A stretch of DNA of 64,000 nt, taken from NCBI GenBank assembly GCA_963556695.1, contig CAUWAG010000007.1:62001-126000 (forward strand). The letters run 5' to 3'. The notes below the pieces were generated by a model. The model was given only the letters and a program-made list of their open reading frames with translations, had not been told where the DNA came from and ran no database searches. The DNA is from Anthostomella pinea. Taxonomy: Eukaryota > Ascomycota > Sordariomycetes > Xylariales > Xylariaceae. The position numbers and the translations under genes were made by a program. The first letter of the stretch is position 1. The number at the start of each line of letters is the position of its first letter. Shown here piece after piece: positions 11,701 to 22,997 of the stretch.

Positions 11701-14700
11701 GGACTTCTTCTTCTCGTCTGACTGCTTATAGACGATGAGCTCCTCGAGCTCGGCCAGCATCTGCACACGAACGACCACTTGGTACGCACGATTGTAGGAT
11801 TCGCTTACGAGCGCACTCAGCTCGGTGTCGAGACCTTCCCGTGTCTGTTGAATGCAGGCTGCGGACTCCCGGAACTGATTCCGGTGGAGCGCCAATATCG
11901 CTCCAAAGAATGAGCGATCGGGGGAGTACCGCTTCATCGTCTGCAGGTAGCTGTCCATAGAATCCCACTTGCCTAATCCCCAAGCAGCAGCAGTAGCTAG
12001 ACCTGAAATGCGTCTCTGGATTTCGGGTGACGAGTTTGCCCAGGTAGTGCCCGTCAGGCTGGCAAGAGCGTCCCATTCGCCGAGGGCGTGTAAGCAACGC
12101 ATCTTGCCCATAACAATGTCGATTGGGGTTGCTTGATCGGCAGGAATTTCTTGCTCTCTCTTATTGTAGAAGGCCAAAGCTTCTTCCCAACGTTCCAACT
12201 TCTCAAACCAGGTTTCTCTCAGCTGTATGCCGTCCTTGTAGAGCTGTGCCTTACGGAGGATACCAATGGCTGCATCGTACTGCTGGAGTTGATTGTTGAT
12301 CACGATCAGCGCCTCAACTGCCGGCCCGCTTTGATCTTGCAGGAATTCCAACTCCTTATAATGGAGTGCTTTCGCATAGGCATGACAACGGGCGGCTTCC
12401 CTACCGAGGACCCTGATATCGATGGGGAGAGCTTTGTCATCGTGTTCCATGAACTCAGCAAGATTGAGAAGAAGACCGAGTAGATCCGGAGGAACATTCT
12501 CGGATCTGATGGCGTTTTCAATGTTCTGGATGAGCTCGTCTTGGAACTGCTCGTACAGCTCGCTCCAGCACGAGACAAAGGCCGAGTTGAACAGCTCGCG
12601 TGCAAGAGGGAGATAGACGCTGGCGAGATTGGCACAGGCACGCAGGGCATGGTTGGGGGATTCGGTCAGCAGCGTAGTACTGAACCGACGCAACCATTCT
12701 TGCCAATCCTCTTTGGTCGACTTGCCCCTCGTGTCCCAAGCCGCTTTCAGGTGTATAGCGTTCATCTCCAGCTTCTTGCTTCCCAGCTCGGCGAAAGCCG
12801 GCTCGTCTGCTTGGTCGAGAAAGCGCGCCTCCGAGCTCAAGTCCGCTGGTAGCGCTTCCCCTTTCTGTAGCTTGTTGACCAGAAGATCATAGTTCTGGTG
12901 CTGAATCTGATTCGCCTGAAGGGCCTTGCTGACAGTGCCGGCAAAATGCAGGTAGTCTTTACCAAGCTGCTGTATGAGTGCGCACAGCGTATCCAGTGCC
13001 GCCACTCGCAATGACGATTCGCCGCTGGCGAGGATCCTTGCCAGCGGGTGGATGATCTTGGCGGCGTAGTCATTGAGGTTGACTTGGCGGGATATCTTGC
13101 CAATGGTCTCGATAGCCGACTTTCTGAGGAACGATGGCTGGCCCTGCTTTTCGAACGTCCGGACAATAACGGGGACAATAAGATGCATATACTCCTCGCT
13201 GCTTGATCCAAAGACCAAGAATGCATGCAAGACCTTCTCAGAAGGTGTCCTCTTAGTCGACGAATCCTTCTCCAAGACACCGAGCATCATGGGCAAAAGA
13301 CCAGCCAAGTAAATCTTGAACTCGCCCTCCAGCGATTTGGAAATTGCTTCCACCAAGGACAGTATCGTACTCTGAAGCGATGCTGATGTATCCCAATACT
13401 CCTGAAGTATCTCCACAATGGACGGTAGGAACGGCCTGATATGTTGTCTCACAATGCTGACTAGCGCTGCCAACTGGTTGAAGTACGACTCTAGACGGGT
13501 GGGAGGGGAGCCCCTTATGACCAGCAAGAATGCGGGAATGATGCGGTCGAGGAAGGAGACGCACTCAAGTCCGAGGGTACGGAAGATGTTCATGATTGCC
13601 TCGATGACAACAGAATGGTGTTGAACGAGGGACTGGTCTTTGAGGATGTTCAACAGGGCGTTGATGACCACAGTTGGGTAGTACTCCTTGTTCGAGGGGG
13701 TGAGGCCTGTCATCATCAGCGATATGTCGGTCATGCGATTGGTTTCGACACGCCGATTCGCGTCAGGCGCGCGCTCTTCAACTTGCTGTTCATCACACTA
13801 ATTAGCCTTCACGAATCTTTCTCCACTCCCCAATACCATCAACATACGATCAAGGGGGAAACGGAGGGCATATACCTGATGTCTGTAGGGGTCTAGAGCG
13901 CCTAGGATGCCCATCAACTTGATGGTTTCCTGGCGCAGAGGCCCACGCTGTGGTTCGGTTCGAAAGATGTTCTGCAGAAGTTCCAGTAGCTGCGGGTATT
14001 CCAGATACGGGTCGATCACATATCCAGAGTTACTGGCGAGCTGGCCTAGTGTGTGCAGCGCTGCTTCACGCTTAGCTGTAGAACTTTGATCCTGCAATGC
14101 GTCGATGATGATGGGCATCAGCTTGTCCTTGTGTGGGAGCATGTCTTCTCCGCCGACGGTTGCAAGCTCGCCGAGGGCCTTGAGGATCGTGGCGGCAACT
14201 GCCGAATTCTGGTCATCAGCCTTGGGAAGAAGCACTTGGATCATGGGCTCGACATAGGGCTTGATAAGTCCCTGAGCATTCTGTACCAGGAGGCTGAGGA
14301 GTCTGGCGCTCTCTTCCTTGTTGCGTGCCACGTCAGAGAACTCAAGCTCGGTGAGCATCTGGATCAGTGTCTTTCGCAGTGATGGAATGACATAAGCAGG
14401 GTTATAGCGCGCCAGGCGTCCTATGATAGAAATGGCTACCTCTCGGATGGAAAACACCTCGTCATTCAAGGCGAAGAACAGCGTCCGAATGTTCTCTGCC
14501 TTGGCAAGATGGGGATCGAAGCGCTCGTCAAGGGCCGCCAGCACGGTGCGTCGTATGTTTGGTTGCGGATCGGAGACACCTACGGTCAGCAACTTCTCGA
14601 TGACGTCTCCGACGACCTGCAATGCGTGGTAACTGGTTTGGTTGACGATCGGGTCTTGTACGTAGAGTTGGCAGCAGGTCAGGGCGGCTGCTTCACGGAT

Positions 14701-16572
14701 CTCGGGATCATCGTCCTCGACGTATTTGATAGCTACATCGCGGACGAACTCGTTCAGAACATGACCTTTAATCAATGTCAGCTTGTTATCGTATACACTA
14801 CACGAGGCACCACGTTGTGTTGCCCACGTTGTAGAGGATTTGGATTGCCATTTACCTGAGAAGTCGAAGCTGCCCAATGTGTTCAGAGCAAGCTTCACCT
14901 CGGCCTTTCGATGCTCGTAGATTTGGGGATCTCTGGCGTCTTTGGGGATGATGGGGACAGACGAGAGCGTATTTGGTGTAGGAGCTCCCAGAGGTTTGAA
15001 GGGCTCGCCACACAAGACCTTACTGAGCATATCGAGGAGCCTCTCCTGGATGGTTGCCTTCACTGGCGGTATGTAGAAGGCCATATCAACCAGTGCTTGC
15101 GTCAGCTTTGTGGTAAGCTCGCAGGCAAAAATAGGATCCAGTAGGGCCTCCATGTATTTGCTCAGAGTTTGACCGACGGCCACTGCGAGCCTACTAATAC
15201 ATTCGAAGACGGCATCGACGGGACCTCGTTTTCGAGATTGGATACTAAGACCCTCTCGAACGTATGCGATGACTCCGTCGAGGTAAGGCGCGATAGCACT
15301 CTTCACCGAGTTGGCAATGTTGCCAATGGCGTAGAAGGCGTCGTTTCTCTCCTCCTTCCTCTTCAGCATGCCAGACAGATAGGACATGAACTTGTGAAGG
15401 TAGGTGTGGGCAAATTGGGTAGGGGAATAATTGGCCAGGTCCGGGACCAGGGTGACGATAGTCTTGCGGATGGCCCCATCTCGATGGTCCTTGTGGCGGT
15501 AGACGATCTCACAGGCCTCCTCGTAATGTTCCTGCATGTACATGCCACCCTGCTCCAGTAGCTCCTTGAGAACAAGAAGTGATGCATGGACGTGTTCGAT
15601 GGTGTTGATCTTGAGGCCGGCCAGGGTCTCGGTGTACATCTTACTCATCCATGCGTTCTTCATCTCCTGGTCTCGCTCTCGAATGATGCGGAAACAGGCA
15701 CTAACCGTCTCGCCGGACGTAACCCGAATGAGTTGTCGCGGATCTCGAAGACCGACCCAGATCAGGTCAAATATCAGACCGACATAGGCGTACATCAGGG
15801 TAGGGGCGCTCCGGGCTAGCTCGCGGAGGATAAGAACGGCACTGTATCTTTTCTCCTCTATTCTGTCGGACTGGAGCCACTCCAGCGCGGTCTTGACCTC
15901 GGACTCGACCAGTTCTGAGATGAGCGAACCACCAGGTCTACACAGCTTTCCCAGTGCTATGGCAGCAGGCTGCATGGGCATGGTGTCCTTGCCTCTTAGA
16001 ACGTGCTTCAGGTTCGCAGTAAAGCGTGTATATTTTGCAGTAACGTCGACACCATCGAAGTCGACCAGGGCATCGAGGGCATAGACGCCGCCGAGGCGTT
16101 CCGACGTGTCGTTGCCATGGAGTATCAAGGTCGTGATCTTAGTATTAACGGAGCTGTAGAAGTTGTTGAACTGCTCGGCTGTGAAGTCTATTGGTAGTAT
16201 AGGGTCAGCCGGGTTCAAACTGTGAAGCATGAAGCATGAAGCAAAGTGCTGGCATCTATTGCAGTGTCCAAATAGCTATGGTTATGATTATGGAAATGGG
16301 AACGGAACGCAACAGAGAAGCGCATACCTCTATAGCAGACAGCAACTAGATCCCGCAGCTGGACGGCAGCTCGCTTTCGAACCTCGTCGGTAGCCGCTTG
16401 CGAGGCAGTCGAGGGAGCCCTGTCATAGGCGTCAGAATAGGTCGTCTTGTGGGGTCGCAACGGCGGCAGTAGCAGTAGAGGGAGTAGAGGGAGTAGAGGG
16501 TGCACACTTTATTTTGAGGTCCTTCGTGATGGAATCCAGGGCCTCGAGGGCCAGGCCCTGCTGTTGCGACAT
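8785..16572 (-). CDS. tor1: TOR serine/threonine protein kinase (target of rapamycin)
   Basis: Central growth regulator, the kinase of TORC1/TORC2. My model has six exons: 16572-16508, 16419-16328, 16187-14856, 14765-13876, 13785-9298 and 9234-8785. They sum to 7317 nt, or 2438 residues, normal for fungal TOR. The start is ATG 16572 (M-S-Q-Q-Q). HEAT repeats fill roughly residues 20-1200, then the FAT region. The FRB (rapamycin-FKBP12 binding) domain lies near 1890-1985, with L-W-H-E-Q-W-H-E-G, E-A-S-R-L and L-N-Q-A-W-D-L-Y-Y. The PI3K-like kinase follows: ATP-binding Lys in F-L-L-K-G-H-E-D, catalytic D-R-H-P-S-N near 2206 and H-I-D-F-G-D near 2221. FATC ends in G-W-C-S-F-W. Introns at 14766-14855 (90 nt) and 9235-9297 (63 nt) are multiples of three and free of stops. 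It is divergent from Rtf2. Intron 1 has a GTGTGC donor and is the least certain. Confidence 0.95.
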
Positions 16573-17433
16573 GGCGGGCAACGACGAGGAGGACCTTCAG
16601 CCGCGTCGAACAGCGTCAGGGGACGAGTTACACCTGCATGAAGGGTGCAGGAGATTGCTTGCGATGCTGGATCGCAAGAAGAGGCAGCACACAGAGGAAG
16701 GTTCAAGGAGTGAGCAGAGGAGCAGGTGTGGTCGAAGCGCCTCGTTGTAGGCGGTGTTGGAAGCGGTGATGATGCTCACAGCCACTGTAGCTCGCCTGGC
16801 TTTGGGGTGTCAGTCCGCGGGCGGTTGGAAAGGAGGTAAGGTGGTAAGCAGCGGTTGGTGGACTCGGCGAAGCTGTGAAGCTCACGAGATGCACTGGCAG
16901 CACTGCACAGGTGCACCCACAATGCGCGCAAGATGACGTACAGTGTGAGAAACGCACAGTAGAGCTCGCGGGTCCTCATAGCTAATGCTAGCGCTATGAT
17001 TATCTGAACTCTGCTAGAACGTTAGGCGGTTAGAGTTAGCCATACCGTAAAGTTACAAGTGGGCGCACTGTCTATCGGCTTTATGCAGGTGAAAGCCGTT
17101 GTTGGACCTAATTTAGCGGGGCACGGCTTTATCTTGTCGTGCGCCATCTATCGGCTGATTATCTCACAAGGTACCTGGTACTCGATACCTTACTACCAAT
17201 TGTAGTCTAGACTCCAGAGAACATTGAAGTCAACTCATCCATCCTCCAACTTCAACAACCATTCCGACCCTCCATACCTGTATAGCATATCCCAAACATA
17301 CCACTTCCTGGTTTGCTACCTCCCATATGGCAGGTTCTCATCCGCACTGTCACTCTCTTTCAGATCTACGAAGCGATAGGAACCAACCCAGCGCTCCATC
17401 CTCCCAGCGTCATCCACGAGCCAAACCGCCATC
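16573..17433. promoter_or_regulatory. Divergent TOR / Rtf2 intergenic region
   Basis: 861 bp between the two start codons, so it must hold both promoters and 5' UTRs. A pyrimidine-rich stretch with CATCC/CAACTTC blocks at about 17230-17300 resembles fungal transcription start regions for Rtf2. I see no specific operator. Confidence 0.5.
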
Positions 17434-18285
17434 ATGGGCAACGACGGCGGCTCCATCCCAAGGCGCCGCGAGCTCGTCAAAGAAGCCGCGCGCCTCCCCA
17501 CCGCCTCGGAGCAGAAAGCCACAGCCCTCGAGTCCCTGTCGCACGCCTGGTCCATGTGCCCGCTGTCGTCCTCGCCGCTCGATGCCGGCATCACCGTCTC
17601 GGACTGGCGGGGTCGTATGTACAACTACGAGGCCATACTACAATGCCTGATGCCGACGCCCGACAGCACCATTCCCGAGACGCAGGAGCTCGAGTTTGCG
17701 CGCACGGATATCAAGAGCCTGAAGGACGTGGTGAAGCTGAAGTTCATGCTGCGCAAGGACGAGAAGGGGCGCGAGTTCCGCGCCTGTCCCGTCAGTCTGA
17801 AGGAGCTGGGCGCTGCGACGAAGGCGGTGTACGTGGTGCCGTGCGGTCATGTGTTTACCGATGTGGCCATGAGGGAAGTTACTGAAGCCGAGGTTGAAAA
17901 GCGGTGTCCTGAGTGCAGCGAGCCCTTTCAGGAGCGGGATGTCGTTCCAATACTACCCATCGACGAGGCCGAGGTCGACAAGTCGGCGAAGCGGCTCGAG
18001 GAGCTGAAGACGCTAGGTTTGACACATAGTCTGAAGAAGGACAAGAGTGCCAGCAAGAAGAAGCGGAAGGCGGAGGATGCTGCAAAGGATAATGGTAGTG
18101 AGGGCCAGAAGAACAAGGACACGAAGGCCAGTGGCAAGACGGACAAGAACAAGGGGGACATCTCCAGTCGCATCAACAACTCGATGACGGCTTCTCTAAC
18201 GGCCAAGGTGTTGGCAGAGCAGGAGGAGAGGAATAAACGGAGGAGAATGGTGGACGGATATAAGAGGAGCGAGGTAGTCAGATGA
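17434..18285 (+). CDS. rtf2: Replication termination factor 2 family protein (Rtf2)
   Basis: 283 residues, single exon. The family N-terminus M-G-N-D-G-G-S-I-P-x-R-R-E-L-V-K is complete, which fixes the start. It is followed by the modified RING-like module: C-P-V-S near residue 112, the V-P-C-G-H-V-F box near 132 and C-P-E-C near 154. A Lys-rich, charged C-terminal tail follows. In fission yeast Rtf2 stabilises stalled replication forks at a polar barrier; in other eukaryotes it acts at stressed forks and in spliceosome-linked roles. The module resembles a C2HC2-type RING or U-box and may bind SUMO or ubiquitin factors. It lies divergent from TOR and convergent with glucosidase II beta, whose stop is 210 bp away. 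Length and motifs match the family. Confidence 0.92.
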   Translation: MGNDGGSIPRRRELVKEAARLPTASEQKATALESLSHAWSMCPLSSSPLDAGITVSDWRGRMYNYEAILQCLMPTPDSTIPETQELEFARTDIKSLKDVVKLKFMLRKDEKGREFRACPVSLKELGAATKAVYVVPCGHVFTDVAMREVTEAEVEKRCPECSEPFQERDVVPILPIDEAEVDKSAKRLEELKTLGLTHSLKKDKSASKKKRKAEDAAKDNGSEGQKNKDTKASGKTDKNKGDISSRINNSMTASLTAKVLAEQEERNKRRRMVDGYKRSEVVR

Positions 18286-18495
18286 TACGCAGACATGTCA
18301 TGAGGATGGAATTGAGAGTTTGGAGCAGCACCCAATGATACCACATATCCACCCACAGTTTCCCGTCTCGGAAGATAATTGTCTCCTCTTGAGTAGGCTT
18401 TTGACATCGTTGATCATAGACTCTGTCTGGGCCGGTTCATGGCAAGCTAAGCTACCTGACATGGCCAACATCAAAACCCCTTTCTGTTTTATTCA

Positions 18496-20356
18496 TCACA
18501 GCTCATCTTTGACATGGCCCGGGTCGACAAGCTCCTCACATGCCGCCGGTGTACCTACTTCCATCTTATACACACACTTCTCCAGCTCACTTACACGCCA
18601 CAACTCCTCGGTCTCTGCACAGCCAAGCCACACATCGGTCTTCCGGTTGGGCCCATTCCAGCAGTGCTGTCCGTCCTCGTAGCGTAGCACGATTCGCTTA
18701 CCCCGGCCAAGACCCTTGCCGTCGTGGCGTTCGTCCTCGTCCGCCTCGTCGAAATCGATGCGGTCAAACTTGCCCATGGTCGTGCGCCCGCCACCCTTCT
18801 TACTCTTCTGGCTGGTCTTATCAAGCCAGCAGAGTTCGTACTCGTACTCTCCGACCTCTGTGGAGACACACTTGCCCTTGAGGTAGCGGAAGATGTCGTC
18901 GACGCCATAGTCCTTCTCAAGGTCGCGCTTCTCCTCGTCCAGGGCGCGGGTCTTGGAGTTGACGTCGTTGACTACCGAGTCGTGCGCCTCGCGTGCGGCT
19001 TTGACCAGTCGCGACTCGCCCTTCCCTTCGTTGCTGTCGGCCAACATGCCATTCTCGATCAGCCAGATGCGCAGAAGGTTGATCTTGGAATGTAGGAAGT
19101 CCCGCAGCGGCGCTGGCAGGTAGGCCTCGAAGCTGTACACTGAAGGGAAATTAGTGGCCATATCTTTCGCAGGGCGGCAACAAGAACGTACGGATATCGG
19201 TATCAGTCGTATCATCATCCTCGAATTCCTTCCAGTTGATGCCAGAGCTCTCGCTGTCCTCCTTCATGACTTCGAGAATGTCGGCCTCATTGAAGTCTCC
19301 CTGGCCCTCGTCGACCTTCTTTGCTGCATAGTCTTCCCAGCCCCTGACGGCCTTCTTGACACCCTCGTCGTTGAAATTGGGGTTGTACTCCTCCTTGAAG
19401 GCGGACAGAATGCCTTCCAGCTCGGTCACCCTATCTTGTAATTGAAGGCGCTCTCCTACCACCTTGGTCAGAGACTCCCGCAGCTCGTTGACTCTCGTCT
19501 TGGCCAGTCCAGCTAGCACACCGAGTTTGCCCGTGCCTTCGCTCTTGACGACCTTGCCACGCTCTGATCGCTCGGCCTCGTCCAGTTTTGCCTTCAGCTC
19601 GTCGCGCTTCACCTCGAGCTCCTGGACCTCCTTCTGGAGGCCGCTGATCTTGGTCTCGACACGCCGGCGGAGCTCCTTAGACTCCTTGGCCATTGTCCTC
19701 CGACGCTTGTTGGCCCGTTCGAGGTTGTCTTTGCGCTCCTTGTCAACCCGTCTCCACTCCTTGCCAATCTCGGCACACTTGTTGGGGCATTTGACACCGC
19801 CAACGCCCCCGAACTCTTCGCTGCCATCACAGCACAGGTCGTAGTCGCAGACGCCATCGTTGACGTACATGAACGGGACGTAGGCGCCAATGTGGCCCTT
19901 ATTGGCACACCAGAAGCCGGGGAGGGCATTGCTGGTGTTTGTTGTCCCAGACAGCGAGCCGGGCAGGGGCTGACCGGGGGAGAGATGGTCGAGAACTGCG
20001 CATGCGGGGGTGCCTGGTTCATCAGAGCCGTCGGGGCAGTCGCATGTGTTATCATTGACGCGAGAGGACGAGATGGTCATGGAGGGATGGCCGATACAAG
20101 CGAACTCGTCCTTCAATTCGTAGAATTTCACGACTACGCACCGACGGTGGTGGTTAGCAAGAAGTATCCAAATCGACCAGCAGCGCCTCTCGGCCCTTAG
20201 ACCACCATCGGCGCCCGCAATCAATGTGCTCAACTAGGACGGCCTCATGATGGGGGACTAACATTCGGGACCAACACCTCTCGGTAGAGAAGCGGCGGTG
20301 GCAATCCCATTCTGGGCGATGATGCCCAGGAGCGCCAAAGCCTGAGATTGTCGCAT
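18496..20356 (-). CDS. Glucosidase II beta subunit (PRKCSH type)
   Basis: Regulatory subunit of ER glucosidase II, which trims glucose from N-glycans during glycoprotein folding. Three exons: 20356-20263, 20133-19192 and 19139-18496, giving 1680 nt and 559 residues. Exon 1 encodes a clear signal peptide (M-R-Q-S-Q then A-L-A-L-L-G-I-I-A, with a cleavage region near A-T-A-A-S). The N-terminal GIIbeta module follows, with paired cysteines C-D-C-P-D-G-S-D-E-P and, further on, C-D-Y-D-L-C-C-D-G-S-E-E. A long charged coiled coil runs over about residues 165-280, then an acidic segment. The C-terminal MRH (mannose-6-phosphate receptor homology) domain ends in V-K-D-E-L, an ER retrieval signal. Introns are 129 and 52 nt with GT...AG ends. 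The catalytic alpha subunit is not in this window. Confidence 0.93.
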
Positions 20357-20874
20357 TATTCGTGGGTTGGTGAAGGGCACGAGCTAGTTCATTCGTGACT
20401 CCCAGTCGGTAGGAAGTAGGAAGCAAATGGCAGATGCAGGTGGTCGAGATGCGGTCATGGCAGGGTCCGTCGGTTCAATCCCAAGTTTGAAACTTGACAC
20501 GAAACCAGCTCCAACATCAAGCTGCCCCTGTCGACGGGAGCTCCAGCCACAGTCGAATCCAGGTCCCTACAAGCACAGTGTGGTTCAGTGTCGTTTCCCC
20601 GCACTCTCCCACTCATGACCACCCAGATTCCCCGCAGTGCACTGTACTATTCACAGCGCTTCACATGCGGGGACAGATGGGGATTCGGGTTGTCGGGGCA
20701 GGGAGAGCGCCTTTTGTTGAAAATACGGATGTTGATTGATTCTATGGATTATTCTGCTCTGTGTGCAGAGATTGATCATCTGTCTTCTTGGTGGGTCAGA
20801 TGCCCTGTGCGTCTCTGCCCTGTGCGTCTCTGCCCCACTGGAGATCTTCCGGTGTCTATCTCCGGCTCCCATTC
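20357..20874. other. Glucosidase II beta upstream region, to transposon edge
   Basis: Promoter side of the glucosidase II beta gene. A 16-bp unit, CCCTGTGCGTCTCTGC, is repeated twice in tandem at about 20803-20834, just before recognisable gypsy sequence starts. No gene is seen. Confidence 0.4.
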
Positions 20875-21580
20875 AACAGAATACGACAGCATATGGGTGG
20901 TTACAGACAGACTCACGAAGTACGGCTACTTCATCCCATACAAGGAATCAAGCACGGCAGAAGAGCTAGCCTACGCACTCATCCGAGTAGTCATCAGCAA
21001 GCATGGACTACCGGACGACTTTGTGTCTGACAGAGACAAGTTGTTCACGTCCAAGTTCTGGACATCCCTTACAAAACAACTTGGGCTCAAACATAGACTC
21101 TCGACAGCCTATCATCCACGGACAGACAGAACGACTCAACCAGGCATTGAAGCAGTATCTACGCTGCTACGTCAACCAACAGCAGGACGATTGGGTACAG
21201 ATGTTACCAATTGCCGAAATCACATACAACAGCTCAGACAATGAATCAATGGGCATGTCACCATTCAGGGCGAACTATGGGTTTGACCCAGAAGTCACCT
21301 GAACACCCATTGAAGGAGCCATGGCACTATGAGCAATCACATATGCCACAGAGCTCACTAGACTGCAAAAGAGAATATAGCAGGAACCCCTATTCTTGCA
21401 AGACAGAATGATGAAATACGCCATACCAAGAGAATTGGCGGACTAATCCTGGAAAGGGGAGACCGAGTCTACCTCCTACGACGAAATATCAAAACAAAAT
21501 GACCAAACAACAAACTTGACTTCAAGAAGATCGGACCATTCGAGATTAAGGAAGTCATTTCAGAAACCAACTACTGACTA
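20875..21580 (+). pseudogene. Gypsy integrase core, broken
   Basis: Integrase core in two frames. The first frame ends its homology at Y-H-P-R-T-D (about 21122) and the second resumes at G-Q-T-E-R-L-N-Q. Comparison with the family suggests loss of about 8 nt in a GGACAGAC-type direct repeat. Further in-frame stops follow (21301 onward). No functional integrase can be made. Confidence 0.75.
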
Positions 21581-21595
21581 TCACTACCTCCGACC

Positions 21596-21931
21596 ATGAG
21601 GGTACACCCAGTATTTCATATCTCATTATTGGAACCAGCACCCAAGAACACCCCATTCAAGACACAGCTCAAAGCCCAGACCGACCAAAACATTTATGAC
21701 ATCGAGACGATACTAGACTCATGCCAGAATGGACCAGTCTTTGAATACCTGATCAAATGGGAAGGGTACTCACATGATGAGAACACATGGGAACCTAGGA
21801 AACACCTGGAGAACTGCGGGGAGAACGTGGAACAGTTCCACCGGCAGAACCCTGATCGGCCACGCCCAAAACAGAGGGGTCAGCCCAGGAAGAATCAAGG
21901 CCAACAGAAGATCAGTCAATGTTCGCAATAA
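21596..21931 (+). CDS. Gypsy pol C-terminus with chromodomain (fragment)
   Basis: 111 residues open. It begins at the conserved R-V-H-P-V-F-H-I-S-L-L motif that follows integrase in chromoviruses. The chromodomain then runs from Y-D-I-E-T-I-L-D to L-I-K-W-E-G-Y and T-W-E-P, with aromatic cage residues visible. It ends in a basic, Gln/Pro-rich tail. In chromoviruses this domain directs integration to heterochromatin, which fits the position next to an AT-rich block. It is a fragment of pol, not an independent gene. Confidence 0.75.
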   Translation: MRVHPVFHISLLEPAPKNTPFKTQLKAQTDQNIYDIETILDSCQNGPVFEYLIKWEGYSHDENTWEPRKHLENCGENVEQFHRQNPDRPRPKQRGQPRKNQGQQKISQCSQ

Positions 21932-22391
21932 GACCCGCAATAAGCGAAGAGAAGTCATGCACTATAAACGCCTCCTCACGGGAAACCTCATCATCGGCAT
22001 CCAGTTCTTGCATCCCACAACGAAACGTTTTTGAACGTTTCTCCTTCACCACCTTCTTTATACGACGGAGACGAGCAAGACAACCCAGCGCGGTTGATAA
22101 CTGAGTCTGAAGAACAAACAGCGCTTCCTCAACCTCTGTCTCCTCCTCTTCCAATTTCTTTTGTTGAGACGCCAATTTTGATAAAGACAAAGCCACAAAG
22201 GTACCATCACAAGACCGACCGACACGAATACACTCAGAGCAACGCGACGACTGTTTGCTCATCCGGTATGCCAGGTTTTGGCAAAAGCATCGGGTGCAGG
22301 GCATTTCAGTGGTGGAACCAGAGGACTCTATGTCGTCCGCAAGGGCAAGGCGAGCACGGGTCTTTGACGGTTTTCCTGCGCGATCCGACAT
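21912..22391 (-). CDS. Antisense ORF in gypsy 3' region, zinc-motif protein
   Basis: A 159-residue ORF from ATG 22391, on the strand opposite to the element, between the pol end and the LTR. It is intact although pol is broken. It has a cysteine cluster at about residues 32-61 (C-T-R-C-F-C, then C-S-E-C, then S-C-D-G), followed by a Glu-rich coiled coil (K-L-E-E-E-E-T-E-V-E-E-A) and a basic stretch. The cysteine spacing recalls, but does not match, Zn2Cys6 binuclear clusters. Similar antisense hypothetical ORFs are common in fungal gypsy elements by my recollection. The function is unknown. An upstream in-frame extension to 22559 is possible, but it runs into the LTR. Confidence 0.6.
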   Translation of the reverse strand: MSDRAGKPSKTRARLALADDIESSGSTTEMPCTRCFCQNLAYRMSKQSSRCSECIRVGRSCDGTFVALSLSKLASQQKKLEEEETEVEEALFVLQTQLSTALGCLARLRRIKKVVKEKRSKTFRCGMQELDADDEVSREEAFIVHDFSSLIAGLIANID

Positions 22392-22488
22392 GGCGATATT
22401 AGCGATGCGACATAAAGGTACAAAAAGGAAGAACAACAAGGACAAGTGAAGAACACACTCACTATTTATCTTTGGGGACAAAGATCCT

Positions 22489-22504
22489 GAGAGGAGGGGA
22501 ATAA
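22489..22504 (+). other. Polypurine tract of gypsy element
   Basis: GAGAGGAGGGGAATAA directly abuts the LTR start at 22505, as expected for the plus-strand primer of an LTR retrotransposon. Confidence 0.7.
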
Positions 22505-22997
22505 TGTTACGAACCAACAAATACCATGGCCTGTTGGAGGGCCAAGGGGAGTACACCAAGAACCAATGGAATCAGAAGCCAGGAACGGAACAATGGGTAT
22601 TACGGATTACATAACAAAGGTCACGTAACAGATCACTGGATCACAAAGTGAGCCTGCGAGGATCACTGGATCAGGGAGTGAGCCAGTGAGCATCACTCTG
22701 GAACATGGTGATCCTACTCCATCAGTGAGGGAGAGATTGGATATATAAGGACAGACATTTCCAGCTAGATAGATAGACAGTCTCTACCTCAGTGATCAAT
22801 CTAAGCATCTTAGCCAACCCTAAGGTGGGAGAAATCTCCTGACGACTCGACTATACAGTGATCCCCTAGATCAGACCATGCCTCAGCATTGAGTGTCTTC
22901 TAGTTGACAGAAGCCTCTATCGTCCTTTGTGTTGACTTACCTCAGAACATAAACCCTATAGAACCCTTTAGCCTTATAGGTTAGACGGCTCGTCACA
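22505..22997 (+). repeat. 3' LTR of gypsy element
   Basis: 493 bp, starting TGTTACGA and ending TCGTCACA, which is a 7-of-8 terminal inverted repeat with TG...CA ends. It has a TATA box (GATATATAAGG near 22739-22749). It contains two imperfect copies of GATCACTGGATCA plus a GTGAGCC block at about 22633-22690. The 5' partner LTR is absent, so no target duplication can be tested. Confidence 0.75.

Larger units (their letters stand above)
20875..22997 (+). mobile_element. Ty3/gypsy retrotransposon, 3' part only (integrase, chromodomain, LTR)
   Basis: The 5' LTR, gag, protease, reverse transcriptase and RNase H are missing. What remains in order: the integrase catalytic core from about 20875 (E-Y-D-S-I-W, V-T-D-R-L-T-K-Y-G, then the F-V-S-D-R-D active-site region); a frame jump near 21120; the conserved end of the core (G-Q-T-E-R-L-N-Q, then Q-D-D-W-V-Q); several stops between 21300 and 21580; the H-P-V-F-H-I-S-L-L motif; a chromodomain; an antisense ORF; a polypurine tract; and an LTR. 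Sequence composition is normal, so it escaped RIP. It is inactive because of the truncation and breaks. Its right end abuts the big AT-rich block. Confidence 0.85.

Noticed and set aside
20428..20475. B-box-like GGTTCAATCCC with a possible A box upstream
   Set aside because: No acceptor, D or anticodon stem can be formed; probably chance in the glucosidase II beta promoter.
22633..22690. Direct repeats that could suggest a CRISPR-like array
   Set aside because: Only two imperfect copies inside an LTR; eukaryotic retrotransposon DNA.
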